From the NCBI GenBank assembly GCA_009692485.1, contig SHZB01000006.1:1-44572 (forward strand): a stretch of DNA of 44,572 bases, in the 5' to 3' direction. Below the pieces are notes generated by a model that saw only the letters and a list, made by a program, of their open reading frames with translations, was not told the DNA's origin and did no database searches. The translations under genes were made by a program, and so were the position numbers. The DNA is from Myxococcales bacterium (lineage in GTDB: Bacteria > Myxococcota_A > Polyangia > Polyangiales > Polyangiaceae). Below, one piece after another: positions 7,499-16,237 of the stretch; the first letter of the stretch is position 1; each line of letters opens with the position of its first letter.

Positions 7499-8440
7499 AT
7501 GAACAGCGACGAAACGCCGATGATCGCGGACAGCGTGCTCGAGCTCATCGGTCGCACTCCGGTCTTGCGCCTGAAGCGCATGCCGGCGCTCGGGTCGGCC
7601 GAGGTGCTCGTCAAGCTCGAGTCGCAGAGTCCCGGCGGCAGCGTGAAGGACCGCGTCGCATTGCACATGATCTTGGCCGCAGAAGCGGACGGTCGGCTCC
7701 GGCCAGGTACGGTCGTCGTCGAGCCCAGCTCCGGCAATACCGGCATTGGCCTTGCGATGGTGTGCGCGGTGCGCGGCTATCGCTGCATCATCGTGATGCC
7801 CGACTCGATGAGCCTCGAACGCATCGCGATCCTCGAGCGTTTCGGCGCCGAGGTGGTGCTCACCAAGGCCGCTGATGACATGGCCGGGGCGGTGAAGAAG
7901 GGTAAGGAGATCGCTCGCTCGCTGGCCAACGCGTTCATGCCCGCACAGTTCGAAAACCCCGCAAATCCCGCGGCGCACGAGGGCTCGACCGCGCTCGAAA
8001 TCTTGAGCGCGACAGGCGGCAAGCTCGACGCATTCGTCGCGGCCGTCGGCACGGGCGGCACGATCACGGGGGTCGGCACGGTGCTGAAGGCGAAGCTCCC
8101 GAGCGTGCGTTTGATCGCCGTCGAGCCCGAGTCTTCGCCGGTGTTGAGCGGAGGCAAGGCGCGGCCGCACAAGATCCAGGGGATCGGAGCGGGCTTCGTG
8201 CCGAGCGTGTTGAGGCGCGAGCTGATTGACGAGATCCGCACCGTGAGCGATCGGAGTGCGTTCGACCGCATGAAGGAGCTCGCGGCGCGCGAAGGGATCC
8301 TCGCGGGTCTGTCGGGGGGCGCCAACGTGCACGTCGCGCTCGCGGTCGCGGCCGAGCTTGGCCAAGGCGCGCGCGTGATGACGATGATCTGCGATTCGGG
8401 TGAGCGGTACCTCAGCGTTCAACACTACTTCGAGCTGTGA
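7499..8440 (+). CDS. cysK: cysteine synthase (O-acetylserine sulfhydrylase)
   Basis: A PLP enzyme that makes L-cysteine from O-acetylserine and sulfide in the cytoplasm. Fold type II hallmarks are clear: LIGRTPVLRL at the N-terminus, SPGGSVKDRVA with the Schiff-base lysine, the substrate loop PSSGNTGIGLA, the phosphate-binding GTGGTITGVG, and the C-terminal ICDSGERYLS. From ATG 7499 the protein has 313 residues, the normal length. In-frame ATGs also occur at 7478 and 7520, and no strong ribosome binding site decides between them. About 120 nt separate it from the CysP-type permease and 7 nt from the following MFS gene. A 15-bp direct repeat beginning GGGCCCGTGCC (7384 and 7434) lies in the upstream spacer. 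Confidence 0.93.
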   Translation: MNSDETPMIADSVLELIGRTPVLRLKRMPALGSAEVLVKLESQSPGGSVKDRVALHMILAAEADGRLRPGTVVVEPSSGNTGIGLAMVCAVRGYRCIIVMPDSMSLERIAILERFGAEVVLTKAADDMAGAVKKGKEIARSLANAFMPAQFENPANPAAHEGSTALEILSATGGKLDAFVAAVGTGGTITGVGTVLKAKLPSVRLIAVEPESSPVLSGGKARPHKIQGIGAGFVPSVLRRELIDEIRTVSDRSAFDRMKELAAREGILAGLSGGANVHVALAVAAELGQGARVMTMICDSGERYLSVQHYFEL

Positions 8441-8447
8441 GCGCCCC

Positions 8448-9740
8448 GTGAGCCCGACCGAGCCCCCGACCGGTGCGCCCCTCGCCGACGCGCCGAACAC
8501 TCCGACCATCGCGCTCCGTTACCCGGCGTTTCGCAGGTATCTGACCGCGCGCATGCTCGGGATGATGGGCTTGCAGGTGCAGAGCGTCGCGGTGGGCTGG
8601 CAGGTCTACGAGATCACGGGCGACCCGCTTCAGCTCGGCTACGTCGGACTCGCGCAGTTTCTTCCGCAGGCCTTGCTCTCGCTCTACGCGGGCGACGTCG
8701 CCGATCGCTTCGATCGCAAGCGGATCTTCGCGATTTGCTACGTCGTCCTCACCGCGTGCACGCTCGCCTTGGCGTTCATCGCATCGAGCTCGAGCATCCA
8801 AGTGGGACTGATTTATGCCGCCCTCGCGGTGGTCGGTGGCGTGCGGGCGTTCGCGGGGCCCGCGGGTCAAGCGCTCACGCCGTCCTTGGTTGCGCCAAAA
8901 CATTTTGCGAACGCGGTCGCGTGGAGCTCGACCGTGTGGCACATCGCGATCGTCCTGGGCCCGGCGCTGGGCGGCGTCATCTATGCACTTGCGAGCGTGC
9001 AGACTGTGTATTTCACGGCCGCGGCGCTCGAGATCATCACGGCGATCGCGATCGCGACGTTGCCGTCGGTGCGGACAGCGCGCGTCGAAGGCGGAGCGTC
9101 GTGGCAGCGCGTCTCGGCGGGAATGCGCTTCGTGTGGCGGCACCGCATCGTGCTGGGGGCGCTGTCTTTGGACATGTTCGCGGTGCTGCTCGGTGGCGCG
9201 GTCGCGCTCTTGCCGGTGTACGCGCGCGATATTCTGTGCGTGGGGCCTACGGGCCTCGGGTTGTTGCGAAGCGCCCCCGCGTTCGGTGCGACGCTGATGG
9301 CGCTCGTCCTCGCTGTGCGACCCATCGTGCGTCGCGCGGGGCCCGTGATGCTCGGCTGCGTCGCGGTCTTCGGGGCTGCGACGGTGGTGTTCGGAATTTC
9401 GCGGAGCTTCGCGCTCTCGTTCGTGGCGTTGACCGTCGCCGGCGCGGCCGACATGGTGAGCGTGTTCGTGCGCCACACCCTCGTGCAGCTCGGAACGCCA
9501 GACGCGATGCGTGGCCGCGTGAGTGCGGTGAACCTCACGTTCATCGGCGCGTCGAACGAGCTCGGAGAGTTCGAGTCGGGGATTGCGGCGGCGTGGCTCG
9601 GCGCCGTCGGAGCCGTGGTTGCTGGCGGAATCGGAACGATCGCGGTCGTGCTCAGCTGGGCGTGGCTCTTCCCCTCGTTGCGGCGCGTCGATCGCCTCGA
9701 TGCCGAGGCCCTGGCGCCGCCGCCGTCCGCGCTCGAATGA
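8448..9740 (+). CDS. MFS exporter, EntS-like (MFS_3)
   Basis: A 430-residue major facilitator protein with about 12 hydrophobic segments. The N-terminal half carries ALRYPAFRRYLTARMLGMMG, VAVGWQVYEITGDPLQLGYV and the loop-2/3 motif GDVADRFDRKRIF, which match the MFS_3 group (enterobactin exporter EntS and similar multidrug or siderophore exporters). The start is GTG 8448, only 7 nt after the cysK stop; an in-frame codon inside cysK (8400) would give an unnatural N-terminus. Its place behind cysK suggests export of a thiol, cysteine or a metabolite, but the substrate cannot be read from sequence. Confidence 0.88.
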   Translation: MSPTEPPTGAPLADAPNTPTIALRYPAFRRYLTARMLGMMGLQVQSVAVGWQVYEITGDPLQLGYVGLAQFLPQALLSLYAGDVADRFDRKRIFAICYVVLTACTLALAFIASSSSIQVGLIYAALAVVGGVRAFAGPAGQALTPSLVAPKHFANAVAWSSTVWHIAIVLGPALGGVIYALASVQTVYFTAAALEIITAIAIATLPSVRTARVEGGASWQRVSAGMRFVWRHRIVLGALSLDMFAVLLGGAVALLPVYARDILCVGPTGLGLLRSAPAFGATLMALVLAVRPIVRRAGPVMLGCVAVFGAATVVFGISRSFALSFVALTVAGAADMVSVFVRHTLVQLGTPDAMRGRVSAVNLTFIGASNELGEFESGIAAAWLGAVGAVVAGGIGTIAVVLSWAWLFPSLRRVDRLDAEALAPPPSALE

Positions 9741-9973
9741 CGGGAGGAGCGACCAACTTAGATGCATGATACAAGATGTGTGTCAATGACTATAGCTCGG
9801 CGTGTTGCCGTCGCGGAGTTGCGCGGCGAAAACTCCTACGATGTTGAAATAATAGGATAAATAGCGGAATTGTCAGGCATTTGCCTTTTGTCGTTGCATG
9901 TGGGCAGAGGTGCGCTTACATTGCGCGCCACCTCGAAACGCATCCTCGACGCAACGAACTCGGAGTTAGCGGC
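9741..9973. other. AT-richer intergenic region before the transglutaminase gene
   Basis: About 230 bp without a convincing gene. Bases 9760-9900 are clearly richer in A and T than the rest of the window (for example TTGAAATAATAGGATAAATA at 9844-9863), so promoters for the gene at 9974 probably lie here. TTGAAA and TTGTCA hexamers are present, but no well-spaced -10 partner was found, so no specific promoter is called. Confidence 0.4.
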
Positions 9974-11161
9974 ATGAACATCAAGCTCAACCTAGGTCTC
10001 TTCTTCGGTGCGGTGGTCGGCCTCGCGGCGTGCGGCGACGACGTCGGCACGGACACCGCTTACGAAAAGTGGAACTGGGCGAACGACCCGTCGCGCGTCG
10101 ATCCGAGCTTCGAATACATGGTGGAGCGGCTCCCGATCGAAGGGGTCGCGGCGAACAAGCCGATCCCCGGCGATTACTGGCCGACCTACCAAGACAACCT
10201 CAACGTGCGCTGGGATGGGGAAGCATCGCTCTCGGTCGTGGAGAAGTACGAGAAGGCCTTCGGCAAGAAGGGCCTCGTCGACATCGTGTCGAAGAAGTAC
10301 GGCATCGACGGGTACAAGGGCTCGCGCAAGGCCTGCAAAGAGACGAGCGAGTGCAGCGATCTCGATGACGGCTCGAGCTGTGCGAAGCGCACCGGCCAAG
10401 AAGAGGGCGTGTGCATCCCGACCTGGTGGGGGATCTGCCACGGCTGGGCTCCGTACGCGATCAGCGAGCCTGCCCCGGTCAAGCCTGCGGAGTACAACGG
10501 TGTGACGTTCTATCCCGGCGACATCGAGGGGCTGATGTCGCTCGTGTATTCGGTGCGCTTGTCGGTAAAATTTCTCAGCGAGCGCTGCGATGAGAAGAAG
10601 CCGAACGTCGGCGGTGACGGGCGCATCGCGGCTCAAGAGTGCCGCGACATGAACCCCGGCTCTTTGCACGTCGTGGCGACCAACCTCCTCGGCATCCGCA
10701 AGGTCGGCTTCGTCGAAGACCGCACCTACGACGCCGAGGTCTGGAACCAGCCGGTCTACGCCTACCGCGTGACGAACGCGGTCGAGGGCAAGCTCAAAGA
10801 GGTCACCAAGGTTGAGGCGGTCAAGCTCCTCGGCCTCGCCGACGGCAGCGAGTACACCTACAACGCCGATGCCGAGCGCTTCTTCCACGTCGAGCTCGAC
10901 ATGGACTGGATCAAGGAGTCCAAGCCAGCGCACAAATCGCACGTCCCCGAGCTCGCGACGTACACGCGCACCGACCACTACGCCTACGTCCTCGAGACCG
11001 ACAAAGCAGGCAAAATCCAGGGCGGCGAGTACATCGGCTCGAGCCGCGAGTCGCACCCGGACTTCGTGTGGTGGCCCGTCGGTCAACCCTACGGCAAGGT
11101 CGCCGACGGCCTGATCACCTACGACGAAGTGAAGAAGCTCAACGACCTCGCGAAGGAGTGA
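9974..11161 (+). CDS. elicitor-type transglutaminase lipoprotein
   Basis: A 395-residue secreted lipoprotein (lipobox GLAAC, Cys20) resembling the transglutaminase elicitor family first known from Phytophthora cell-wall glycoproteins and also found in bacteria. Visible landmarks are TWWGICHGWAPYAI with the candidate catalytic Cys155, NGVTFYPGDIEGLMSLVY, NPGSLHVVATNLLGIRKVGF with candidate His232, DRTYDAEVWNQPVYAY with candidate Asp249/Asp253, and the C-terminal DHYAYVLETD, GGEYIGSSRESHPDFVWWPV. Such enzymes cross-link proteins by Gln-Lys isopeptide bonds or act in reverse on amides. ATG 9974 gives a clean signal peptide; the longer frame from 9881 does not. Between residues 120 and 150 there is a small Cys-rich insert (C121, C127, C136, C147). 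It is convergent with the next gene, 13 nt apart. Confidence 0.8.
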   Translation: MNIKLNLGLFFGAVVGLAACGDDVGTDTAYEKWNWANDPSRVDPSFEYMVERLPIEGVAANKPIPGDYWPTYQDNLNVRWDGEASLSVVEKYEKAFGKKGLVDIVSKKYGIDGYKGSRKACKETSECSDLDDGSSCAKRTGQEEGVCIPTWWGICHGWAPYAISEPAPVKPAEYNGVTFYPGDIEGLMSLVYSVRLSVKFLSERCDEKKPNVGGDGRIAAQECRDMNPGSLHVVATNLLGIRKVGFVEDRTYDAEVWNQPVYAYRVTNAVEGKLKEVTKVEAVKLLGLADGSEYTYNADAERFFHVELDMDWIKESKPAHKSHVPELATYTRTDHYAYVLETDKAGKIQGGEYIGSSRESHPDFVWWPVGQPYGKVADGLITYDEVKKLNDLAKE

Positions 11162-11174
11162 GCCGCGAGGCGGG

Positions 11175-12482
11175 CTACTGCGGATCGGGCACGACCACGG
11201 TGCCGACGTTCGTGCCGGCGTTGGCGAGCCATTGCCAGTTGTCGATCAACGTGGTCGAGTCGAGCGCGCCGTCGCCCGAGTCGTAGGTCCCCCAACGCAT
11301 GCTGATCTCGCTGCCAGGCTCGACCGGCGCTTGGGTCGCGAGCCAGCTGGTGGCGGCGTGACCTTGGCCGCCCTTGGCGACGTCGAAGCCGGTGCCGATC
11401 AGCTCCGCGTTCCCGAGCGAGCAAGGGAACGATTTCCCGCCTGCCATGCACGGTGGTCCGCCTAAGCACGCGCAGACGTCCATGAAGGCGTTGTTCACGC
11501 TGACCGGATTGCCGATCTTGTCGAAGGAGATGTTGCCATCGGTCTGGCCCATCGGGATCGGAAAGAGGATGGCCACGAAGAAGTCGTTGTAACTGGAGCA
11601 GACGTAGATGGGCCACTCGACCGAGTAGAAGTTGAAGTCGAACTTGAAGCCGTGCGCGTTGGACGGGACACGGATCTTCAGCTCGACTGCGGCACCGTCG
11701 AAGGCCCCGCCCGTCACGGCGACGCCGCAGCTGGGTGATTCTTTCGGGAAGCCCATCGGGTGCTGCATCGAGATCCCCTTGTTGAAGCCACTCACCGGCA
11801 GGTAGCCCGGATCGCTTGGCTGGCGGGCCGTACCGCTCGAGAGCGCCAGCATCCGCGCGCCGCGCTGAACTTTTACGTTGGCCCCGAAGCCCGTGAGCAT
11901 GCCGTGACCCAGCGAAAAATTGGGGTTTGGCGGCGGCAGCGAGCCGTCGACGGACACCCAGTTCGCGACGATGACACCCCAGTCTTTGGGGCCGCTCGAT
12001 ACCTTGCAGAGCTCGATCGCGCGCGCCGCGTCCATCGGCTCATTCGTGTCGATCGCGAGCATCGCGTCGCAGTCTTTCGGGAGCTCGTCGATCATGCCGT
12101 CGCAGTTCTCGTCCACCGGAATCGAGCCGCCGCCACCGCCCGTGCCATCCGCTCCGACGACGACCTCGATCGCGTTCGGGTTGACGTTGACGTCGCAGTC
12201 GTTGCAGTCGCCTTGGTTGATCGAGTAGCCGTCCTTGTCGGTGTCCGCGTCCGGCTCCGAGTCGCAGATCATGCCCGCGCCCGTCGAGCCTCCCGAGCCC
12301 GCGAGATCGAAGCCGCCGGCGCCGACAGTGGGGCCCGCGCCTCCGGTGGAAGCGACCGTGGCGGCGTTGGTGCCGCCTGCAGCCGCGGACGTCGTCCCGA
12401 AGGTGCTCATACGCGACGCACTGCATGCGCCGATCGCCACGAGCGTCGTTACGCCTAAGAAAATGCCGTATCGCAATTGCAT
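11175..12482 (-). CDS. choice-of-anchor L lipoprotein with MopE-like metal-binding motif
   Basis: A 435-residue lipoprotein (lipobox AIGAC, Cys20) with a Gly/Ala/Ser/Thr linker. It then has a MopE-like calcium- or copper-binding stretch of DxDxDG/DCNDxD type (DTDKDGYSINQGDCNDCD ... VDENCDGMIDELP, about residues 78-137). The remainder resembles the choice-of-anchor L domain: MLALSSGTARQPSDPGY, FDFNFYSVEWPIYVCSSYND and FFVAILFP. Such proteins sit on the cell surface of myxobacteria and relatives. The function is unknown beyond a likely structural or binding role. The protein has many cysteines, consistent with disulfide bonding after export. The upstream neighbour on the same strand is the trypsin-like protease, 64 bp away. 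Confidence 0.8.
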   Translation of the reverse strand: MQLRYGIFLGVTTLVAIGACSASRMSTFGTTSAAAGGTNAATVASTGGAGPTVGAGGFDLAGSGGSTGAGMICDSEPDADTDKDGYSINQGDCNDCDVNVNPNAIEVVVGADGTGGGGGSIPVDENCDGMIDELPKDCDAMLAIDTNEPMDAARAIELCKVSSGPKDWGVIVANWVSVDGSLPPPNPNFSLGHGMLTGFGANVKVQRGARMLALSSGTARQPSDPGYLPVSGFNKGISMQHPMGFPKESPSCGVAVTGGAFDGAAVELKIRVPSNAHGFKFDFNFYSVEWPIYVCSSYNDFFVAILFPIPMGQTDGNISFDKIGNPVSVNNAFMDVCACLGGPPCMAGGKSFPCSLGNAELIGTGFDVAKGGQGHAATSWLATQAPVEPGSEISMRWGTYDSGDGALDSTTLIDNWQWLANAGTNVGTVVVPDPQ

Positions 12483-12546
12483 GGTGATGCTCGCTCAATC
12501 GATGAGGGTGATGGACTCGAGGGGCGTCGCGTATGCGCCCGTCACC

Positions 12547-14052
12547 TCAGGGTACGCGAATTCTCCTCGCCGTTAAGCACGCCATTACCAGCATGAGGAT
12601 CGAGGCGAGCGAGTTCCGGCGCGCTGGCACGATCGCCTCGCCGATAGCGCAGCCGCTCTCGACGACGATCGGGTCGAACGCATCACCCGCGCCCGCACCG
12701 CTGTTTGCGTCGCTGCCGCCCGAACCGCCCGCTCCTACCGTGCTCGCGCCGCCCACGCCGACCGTGCTCGTGGCGCTGTCGCCGCCTGCCCCGGTACTTG
12801 CGCTGCTCGTCGGCGCCGCCACGTTGCACTCGCTGCTGCAGCTCGCCGAGAGGCAGGTCGTGAACGCCTGCGTGGAGGGGTCCGTGTCGCATTCGCTAGG
12901 CGGAAATGCCGACGTGATGCATTTCGTGCAGAGCGAACTCTTGCTGCACGCGCTCGCCTCGGCGCAGCAGTTTGCCTCGTAACAGTCCTGGCAAGCGGTC
13001 TTCGAAGACGGGAGTCCGCACGCGGGCGGGTTGCACATCGGCTCGCTGCCGCACTCCGTCACGCAGCCGGTGTCGCACAAGCACGCAAGGATGAGGTTGT
13101 ACTTCGCAGCCCCGGATGGCTCGGCGTCGGCGCACGCGCTGACACATGCGTTCGTGCCGCACCCCGAGATGCAATCGTAATACGCCTGGCAATCGGAAGC
13201 GCCGAAGCAAGCGGCGGACACAGCGCTGCATTTTCCCGCGCCGACGTGGGCCTCGCTGCACTCCCCGCAACTCTCTTTCGTGTAGGGGAGGTTTTTGATG
13301 AACGGCGTGATGAACGAGTCGAGCACCGCCGACGCGCGCACGCTGATGCCCTGCGAGGTGCAGCTGCCGGTCACCCCAGAGTGAACCCCGCCGACATACT
13401 CCGTGCCGCTCGATGTGAAGATCGCCGGACCGCCGCTGTCTCCGAAGCACACGCCACCGTTCGCCTGGTCGAAGATGAGCCGCAGTTTCGTCGTCGCCGC
13501 GGTGGGCAATACTTTGTGGTGCCGCAGACTCGTGTCGCCGCCATTCGGAATGTCTTGAATCTTCCCGAAGCCAACGAGATCGAGGCTGCTGCCCGTCTTC
13601 ATGACGTCGAGCTTTGGCGTTAAAACGGCCGTGATCGGTGTCTGCGCCGTCGCGCCCGAGAACTTGAGCATCGCAAAGTCATAGAGCGTGGAGTTCGTAT
13701 ATTCGGGGTGCGGAGCGCTCGCTGTCACCGTGTACGTCGCCGAAGGCTTGTTGTGATCGTTACCCTGGTGGAGCTTGCCCAGCGTCGCGCCAAGGCAGTG
13801 ACCGGCGGTGAGCGCGTAGCCCTCCGAGCCATTGACCGCGATGATGGTCGCGCTGCATTTCCCGTTGTCGTGAAGGTACGCGACGACCGACTGGTGGGTC
13901 GTGTCCGGCGCGCCGTTGATGATCGCGTCGCTGGCTTGCCCGAGCGGCTCATCGACGCGCGCGTCGGGGGCACACCCTGGCATGAGCGCAAACACAGACA
14001 ACGCGACGCCGAAAACACGATGACGCGAACTCTCGAACTCCAGACACATCAT
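12547..14052 (-). CDS. trypsin-like serine protease with Cys-rich region and C-terminal anchor
   Basis: A 501-residue secreted S1-family protease. The catalytic triad is visible: His85 in LTAGHC, Asp125 in LYDFAMLKF and Ser206 in CFGDSGGPA; the mature N-terminus resembles AIINGAPD. After the protease domain (about residues 44-255) comes a region with many paired cysteines (about 258-415), then a Ser/Thr/Gly/Ala linker, and finally a hydrophobic segment ending in basic residues (SLASILMLVMACLTARRIR). That end resembles the MYXO-CTERM type of sorting tag, although only one cysteine precedes it here. The signal peptide ends around ALMPGC. It is probably surface-attached. The substrate is unknown, and all triad residues are intact. 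Confidence 0.87.
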   Translation of the reverse strand: MMCLEFESSRHRVFGVALSVFALMPGCAPDARVDEPLGQASDAIINGAPDTTHQSVVAYLHDNGKCSATIIAVNGSEGYALTAGHCLGATLGKLHQGNDHNKPSATYTVTASAPHPEYTNSTLYDFAMLKFSGATAQTPITAVLTPKLDVMKTGSSLDLVGFGKIQDIPNGGDTSLRHHKVLPTAATTKLRLIFDQANGGVCFGDSGGPAIFTSSGTEYVGGVHSGVTGSCTSQGISVRASAVLDSFITPFIKNLPYTKESCGECSEAHVGAGKCSAVSAACFGASDCQAYYDCISGCGTNACVSACADAEPSGAAKYNLILACLCDTGCVTECGSEPMCNPPACGLPSSKTACQDCYEANCCAEASACSKSSLCTKCITSAFPPSECDTDPSTQAFTTCLSASCSSECNVAAPTSSASTGAGGDSATSTVGVGGASTVGAGGSGGSDANSGAGAGDAFDPIVVESGCAIGEAIVPARRNSLASILMLVMACLTARRIRVP

Positions 14053-14166
14053 CGGGCCAGACTACACGCGCGGGGACCGCCCGAGCCCAGGGAACGCTTC
14101 AGTGGAATGTTTCGCGCGGCGCCGTCCTTTCTCGGATCGCCGTCCTTTCTCGGTTCGGTGGTCTTT

Positions 14167-14226
14167 CTCGGATCGCAGCTCGGATCGCAGCTCGGATCGC
14201 AGCTCGGATCGCAGCTCGGATCGCAG
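14167..14226. repeat. 12-bp tandem repeat CTCGGATCGCAG, five perfect copies
   Basis: Five identical units run from 14167 to 14226, preceded at 14122-14166 by related GTCCTTTCTCGGATCGCC-type units. The array lies between the divergent protease gene (start 14052) and the lamin-tail gene (start 14299), where both promoters must lie. No gene was found in the 246-bp spacer. Confidence 0.92.
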
Positions 14227-14298
14227 CTGTTCGGATAGCGGCTTCTCGGATCGTGCGCGGGCGGGTAGATTCCGCCGTGCGCTTCACGCGCCGTTCGA

Positions 14299-15195
14299 GT
14301 GAGGATCCCCATGCGGCATTCGTGTCTCATTTTCCTGTCAGTCCTGGTCGTCTCAACCTGTGCGGCGCCCGTGGAGGAGAGCTTCTGCGAGCCGGGTACG
14401 CGGATTTTCTGTAAGTGCCGCGGCGGCAGTGCCCCTGGAGAGAAGGTGTGCGCCGATGACGGAGACAGCTTCGGCGTTTGCATCGAGCCCGGTGTCGGCG
14501 AGTGTCTCGAAGTGGACGACTCGAGCTCCGCGGCAGACGGAACGGCGGGAGCCGCTCCGACGGGTGCGGGAGGCTTCGGCGGCAGCGCTGCCGGCGAGTG
14601 CGCGCACGACCTCTGCGAAGCCGGTGTGGCGCTCGCGGTCGGCTGTCATCCTTGCGTCGACGTGATTTGCAAAAATGGCGTGGACCCGTTCTGTTGCAAT
14701 TTGACCGAGGGTACGAACGGATTTTGGGACGAGACCTGCATCAGCGAAGCGTCCGAGCTCTGCGGCCTCGGGTGTGTCGGCGCTGGCGCGACGGGCGCGG
14801 GGGGCGCCTCGAGCACGAGCACGGCGGCGAGCACGACGAACAGCTCCTCGAGCACCGCGAGCGTGTCGAGCTCGGCCACCGCATCGTCGTCGATGGCCAG
14901 CAGCTCGAGCGGCGGCATGAGCTGCCTCGGCGTCGGTACGGTGACGGCGGGCTCCCTCGTCATCACCGAGATCATGAACAACCCGGCAGCCGCAACCGAC
15001 GCGGCTGGAGAGTGGTTCGAGCTCTACAACCCGGGCCCAAATTGCGTCGAGCTGAAAGGCCTCACGTTGACGAGCAAGTCCGACCTGCCGCACACCGTGG
15101 GCACGAGCGTCGTCGTTCTAGCAGGGAAATACGCGGTGATCGGGCGCAATGCGGACATGGCGTTGAACGGCAAAATCGCGGTCGACTACAACTAG
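14299..15195 (+). CDS. lipoprotein with Cys-rich motif and truncated lamin-tail domain
   Basis: A 298-residue lipoprotein (lipobox VVSTC, Cys21). A Cys-rich module follows (CAHDLCEAGVALAVGCHPC, VDVICKNGVDPFCCNL, WDETCISEASELCGLGC), typical of myxobacterial surface proteins, then a long Ser/Thr/Ala linker. It ends with the start of a lamin-tail (LTD) domain: SLVITEIMNNPAA, GEWFELYNPGPNCVELKGL, VVLAGKYAVIGRN. LTD domains normally continue for some 30 residues beyond this point, but here the frame stops at TAG 15193-15195, straight after VDYN. The next codons in another frame are RCC1 repeats, so the gene is interpreted as a truncated 5' part of a rearranged locus. Whether a product is still made is unknown. 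Confidence 0.7.
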   Translation: MRIPMRHSCLIFLSVLVVSTCAAPVEESFCEPGTRIFCKCRGGSAPGEKVCADDGDSFGVCIEPGVGECLEVDDSSSAADGTAGAAPTGAGGFGGSAAGECAHDLCEAGVALAVGCHPCVDVICKNGVDPFCCNLTEGTNGFWDETCISEASELCGLGCVGAGATGAGGASSTSTAASTTNSSSSTASVSSSATASSSMASSSSGGMSCLGVGTVTAGSLVITEIMNNPAAATDAAGEWFELYNPGPNCVELKGLTLTSKSDLPHTVGTSVVVLAGKYAVIGRNADMALNGKIAVDYN

Positions 15196-16049
15196 GCCAG
15201 GGTGACTTGCTTAACCGCGGCAACAATCCCGGCGAGATGGGCGAGAATCTCCCGGCGGTCCAGCTCGGCGAGATGGCCGCCGCAGACGTAGGTATTGCCA
15301 CCGGCGTCGCTGCCGGCGAGTTCCACACGTGCGCGTTCTCGAACTCGCGTTCGGGGCAATTTGTCGGCAGCGTCAAGTGCTGGGGCGCGAACGGCTCTGG
15401 CCAACTTGGCCTTGGCGACGCGAACAACCGCGGCGACGATCCCGGCGAGATGAATTTGCTGCCGAATGTCGAACTCGGAGGAGATTTCGTCGCAAAGGCG
15501 GTCGTGGCCGGCGACTACCACACCTGTGCGCTCTCGGTCACCGGCAGCGTCAAATGTTGGGGTAGCGGCGCCGCGGGCCAGCTCGGCACTGGCGCAAAAA
15601 GCGCGAAAGGCAACATGCCTCGCCAGATGGGCGATGCGCTGTGGCCGATCGACCTCCACAAGTCGGTCCCTGCGAGCGCCATCGCCGCGGGCGGTCAGCA
15701 CACCTGTGCCATTTTGACGGGCGGTAGCGTCAAATGTTGGGGCTCGAACGACAAGGGCCAGCTCGGCCACGGCGACATCAAGTACCGCGGCGACGATGAG
15801 AACGAAATGGGGGCTAACCTTCCGGTGACCAATCTCGGCACCGACGCGATGGACGAAGACCAGCCCGCGACCGCGGTCGCCATCGTCGCCGGAACGCAGC
15901 ACACCTGTGCCCTCTTGAAGGATGGCCGCGTCAAGTGCTGGGGGTTCAACGAAATGGGCCAGCTCGGCCTCGGTGACGTGCTCGCTCGCGGTGATGAAAT
16001 GGACGAGATGGGCGACGCGCTGCCGGCCGTCGAGCTCGGCACGAAGTAG
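15189..16049 (+). pseudogene. RCC1-repeat protein fragment lacking its own start
   Basis: From 15189 a different frame from the lamin-tail gene encodes RCC1-type repeats without a start codon of their own: QLGQGDLLNRGNNPGEMG, then four units of the form HTCA..VKCWG....GQLG.GD (HTCAFSNSRSG, HTCALSVTGSVKCWG, HTCAILTGGSVKCWG, HTCALLKDGRVKCWG). It ends AVELGTK with TAG at 16047-16049. RCC1 repeats form beta-propellers; in myxobacteria they occur in secreted proteins of unknown role. The first unit starts mid-repeat exactly where the lamin-tail frame stops, so a deletion or recombination between two genes best explains the structure. The open frame extends back to 14478, but only as an out-of-frame reading of the upstream gene. 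Confidence 0.7.
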
Positions 16050-16137
16050 CCATGCTCTCACGGCATCGGTACTGGCGCGGCGGCGTTGACCCTATCTGGC
16101 CGTCAATCTCGGTGCGAAGTAACCATGCTCGCACGGC
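16026..16137 (+). repeat. duplicated RCC1 gene end (two 39-bp copies)
   Basis: Bases 16026-16064, covering the last codons and stop of the RCC1 fragment, recur at 16099-16137 with 33 of 39 bases identical. The second copy reads AVNLGAK then TAA, so it is the very end of another RCC1-type gene whose body is missing. Confidence 0.8.
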
Positions 16138-16237
16138 CACCACGCTGCCACTTCTGCTGTGTCGATGGCACTTCCGCTGTTGCCAAAGCGCGTGGCCTCG
16201 GGCATCTTCCGGGCCCGCTTTCGCCTGAGGAAAGCTT

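Noticed and set aside
5746-7746. 666-codon open frame on the minus strand
   Set aside because: It is the antisense of the exporter and CysP-type genes; its translation is low-complexity and rich in His/Arg/Asp, a high-GC shadow.
8412-9767. 451-codon open frame on the minus strand
   Set aside because: Antisense to the MFS gene; Arg/His-rich, with no domain-like segment.
15180-15200. Programmed frameshift joining the lamin-tail and RCC1 parts
   Set aside because: No slippery heptamer or stimulatory structure is evident, and the LTD domain is itself incomplete, so rearrangement explains the site better.
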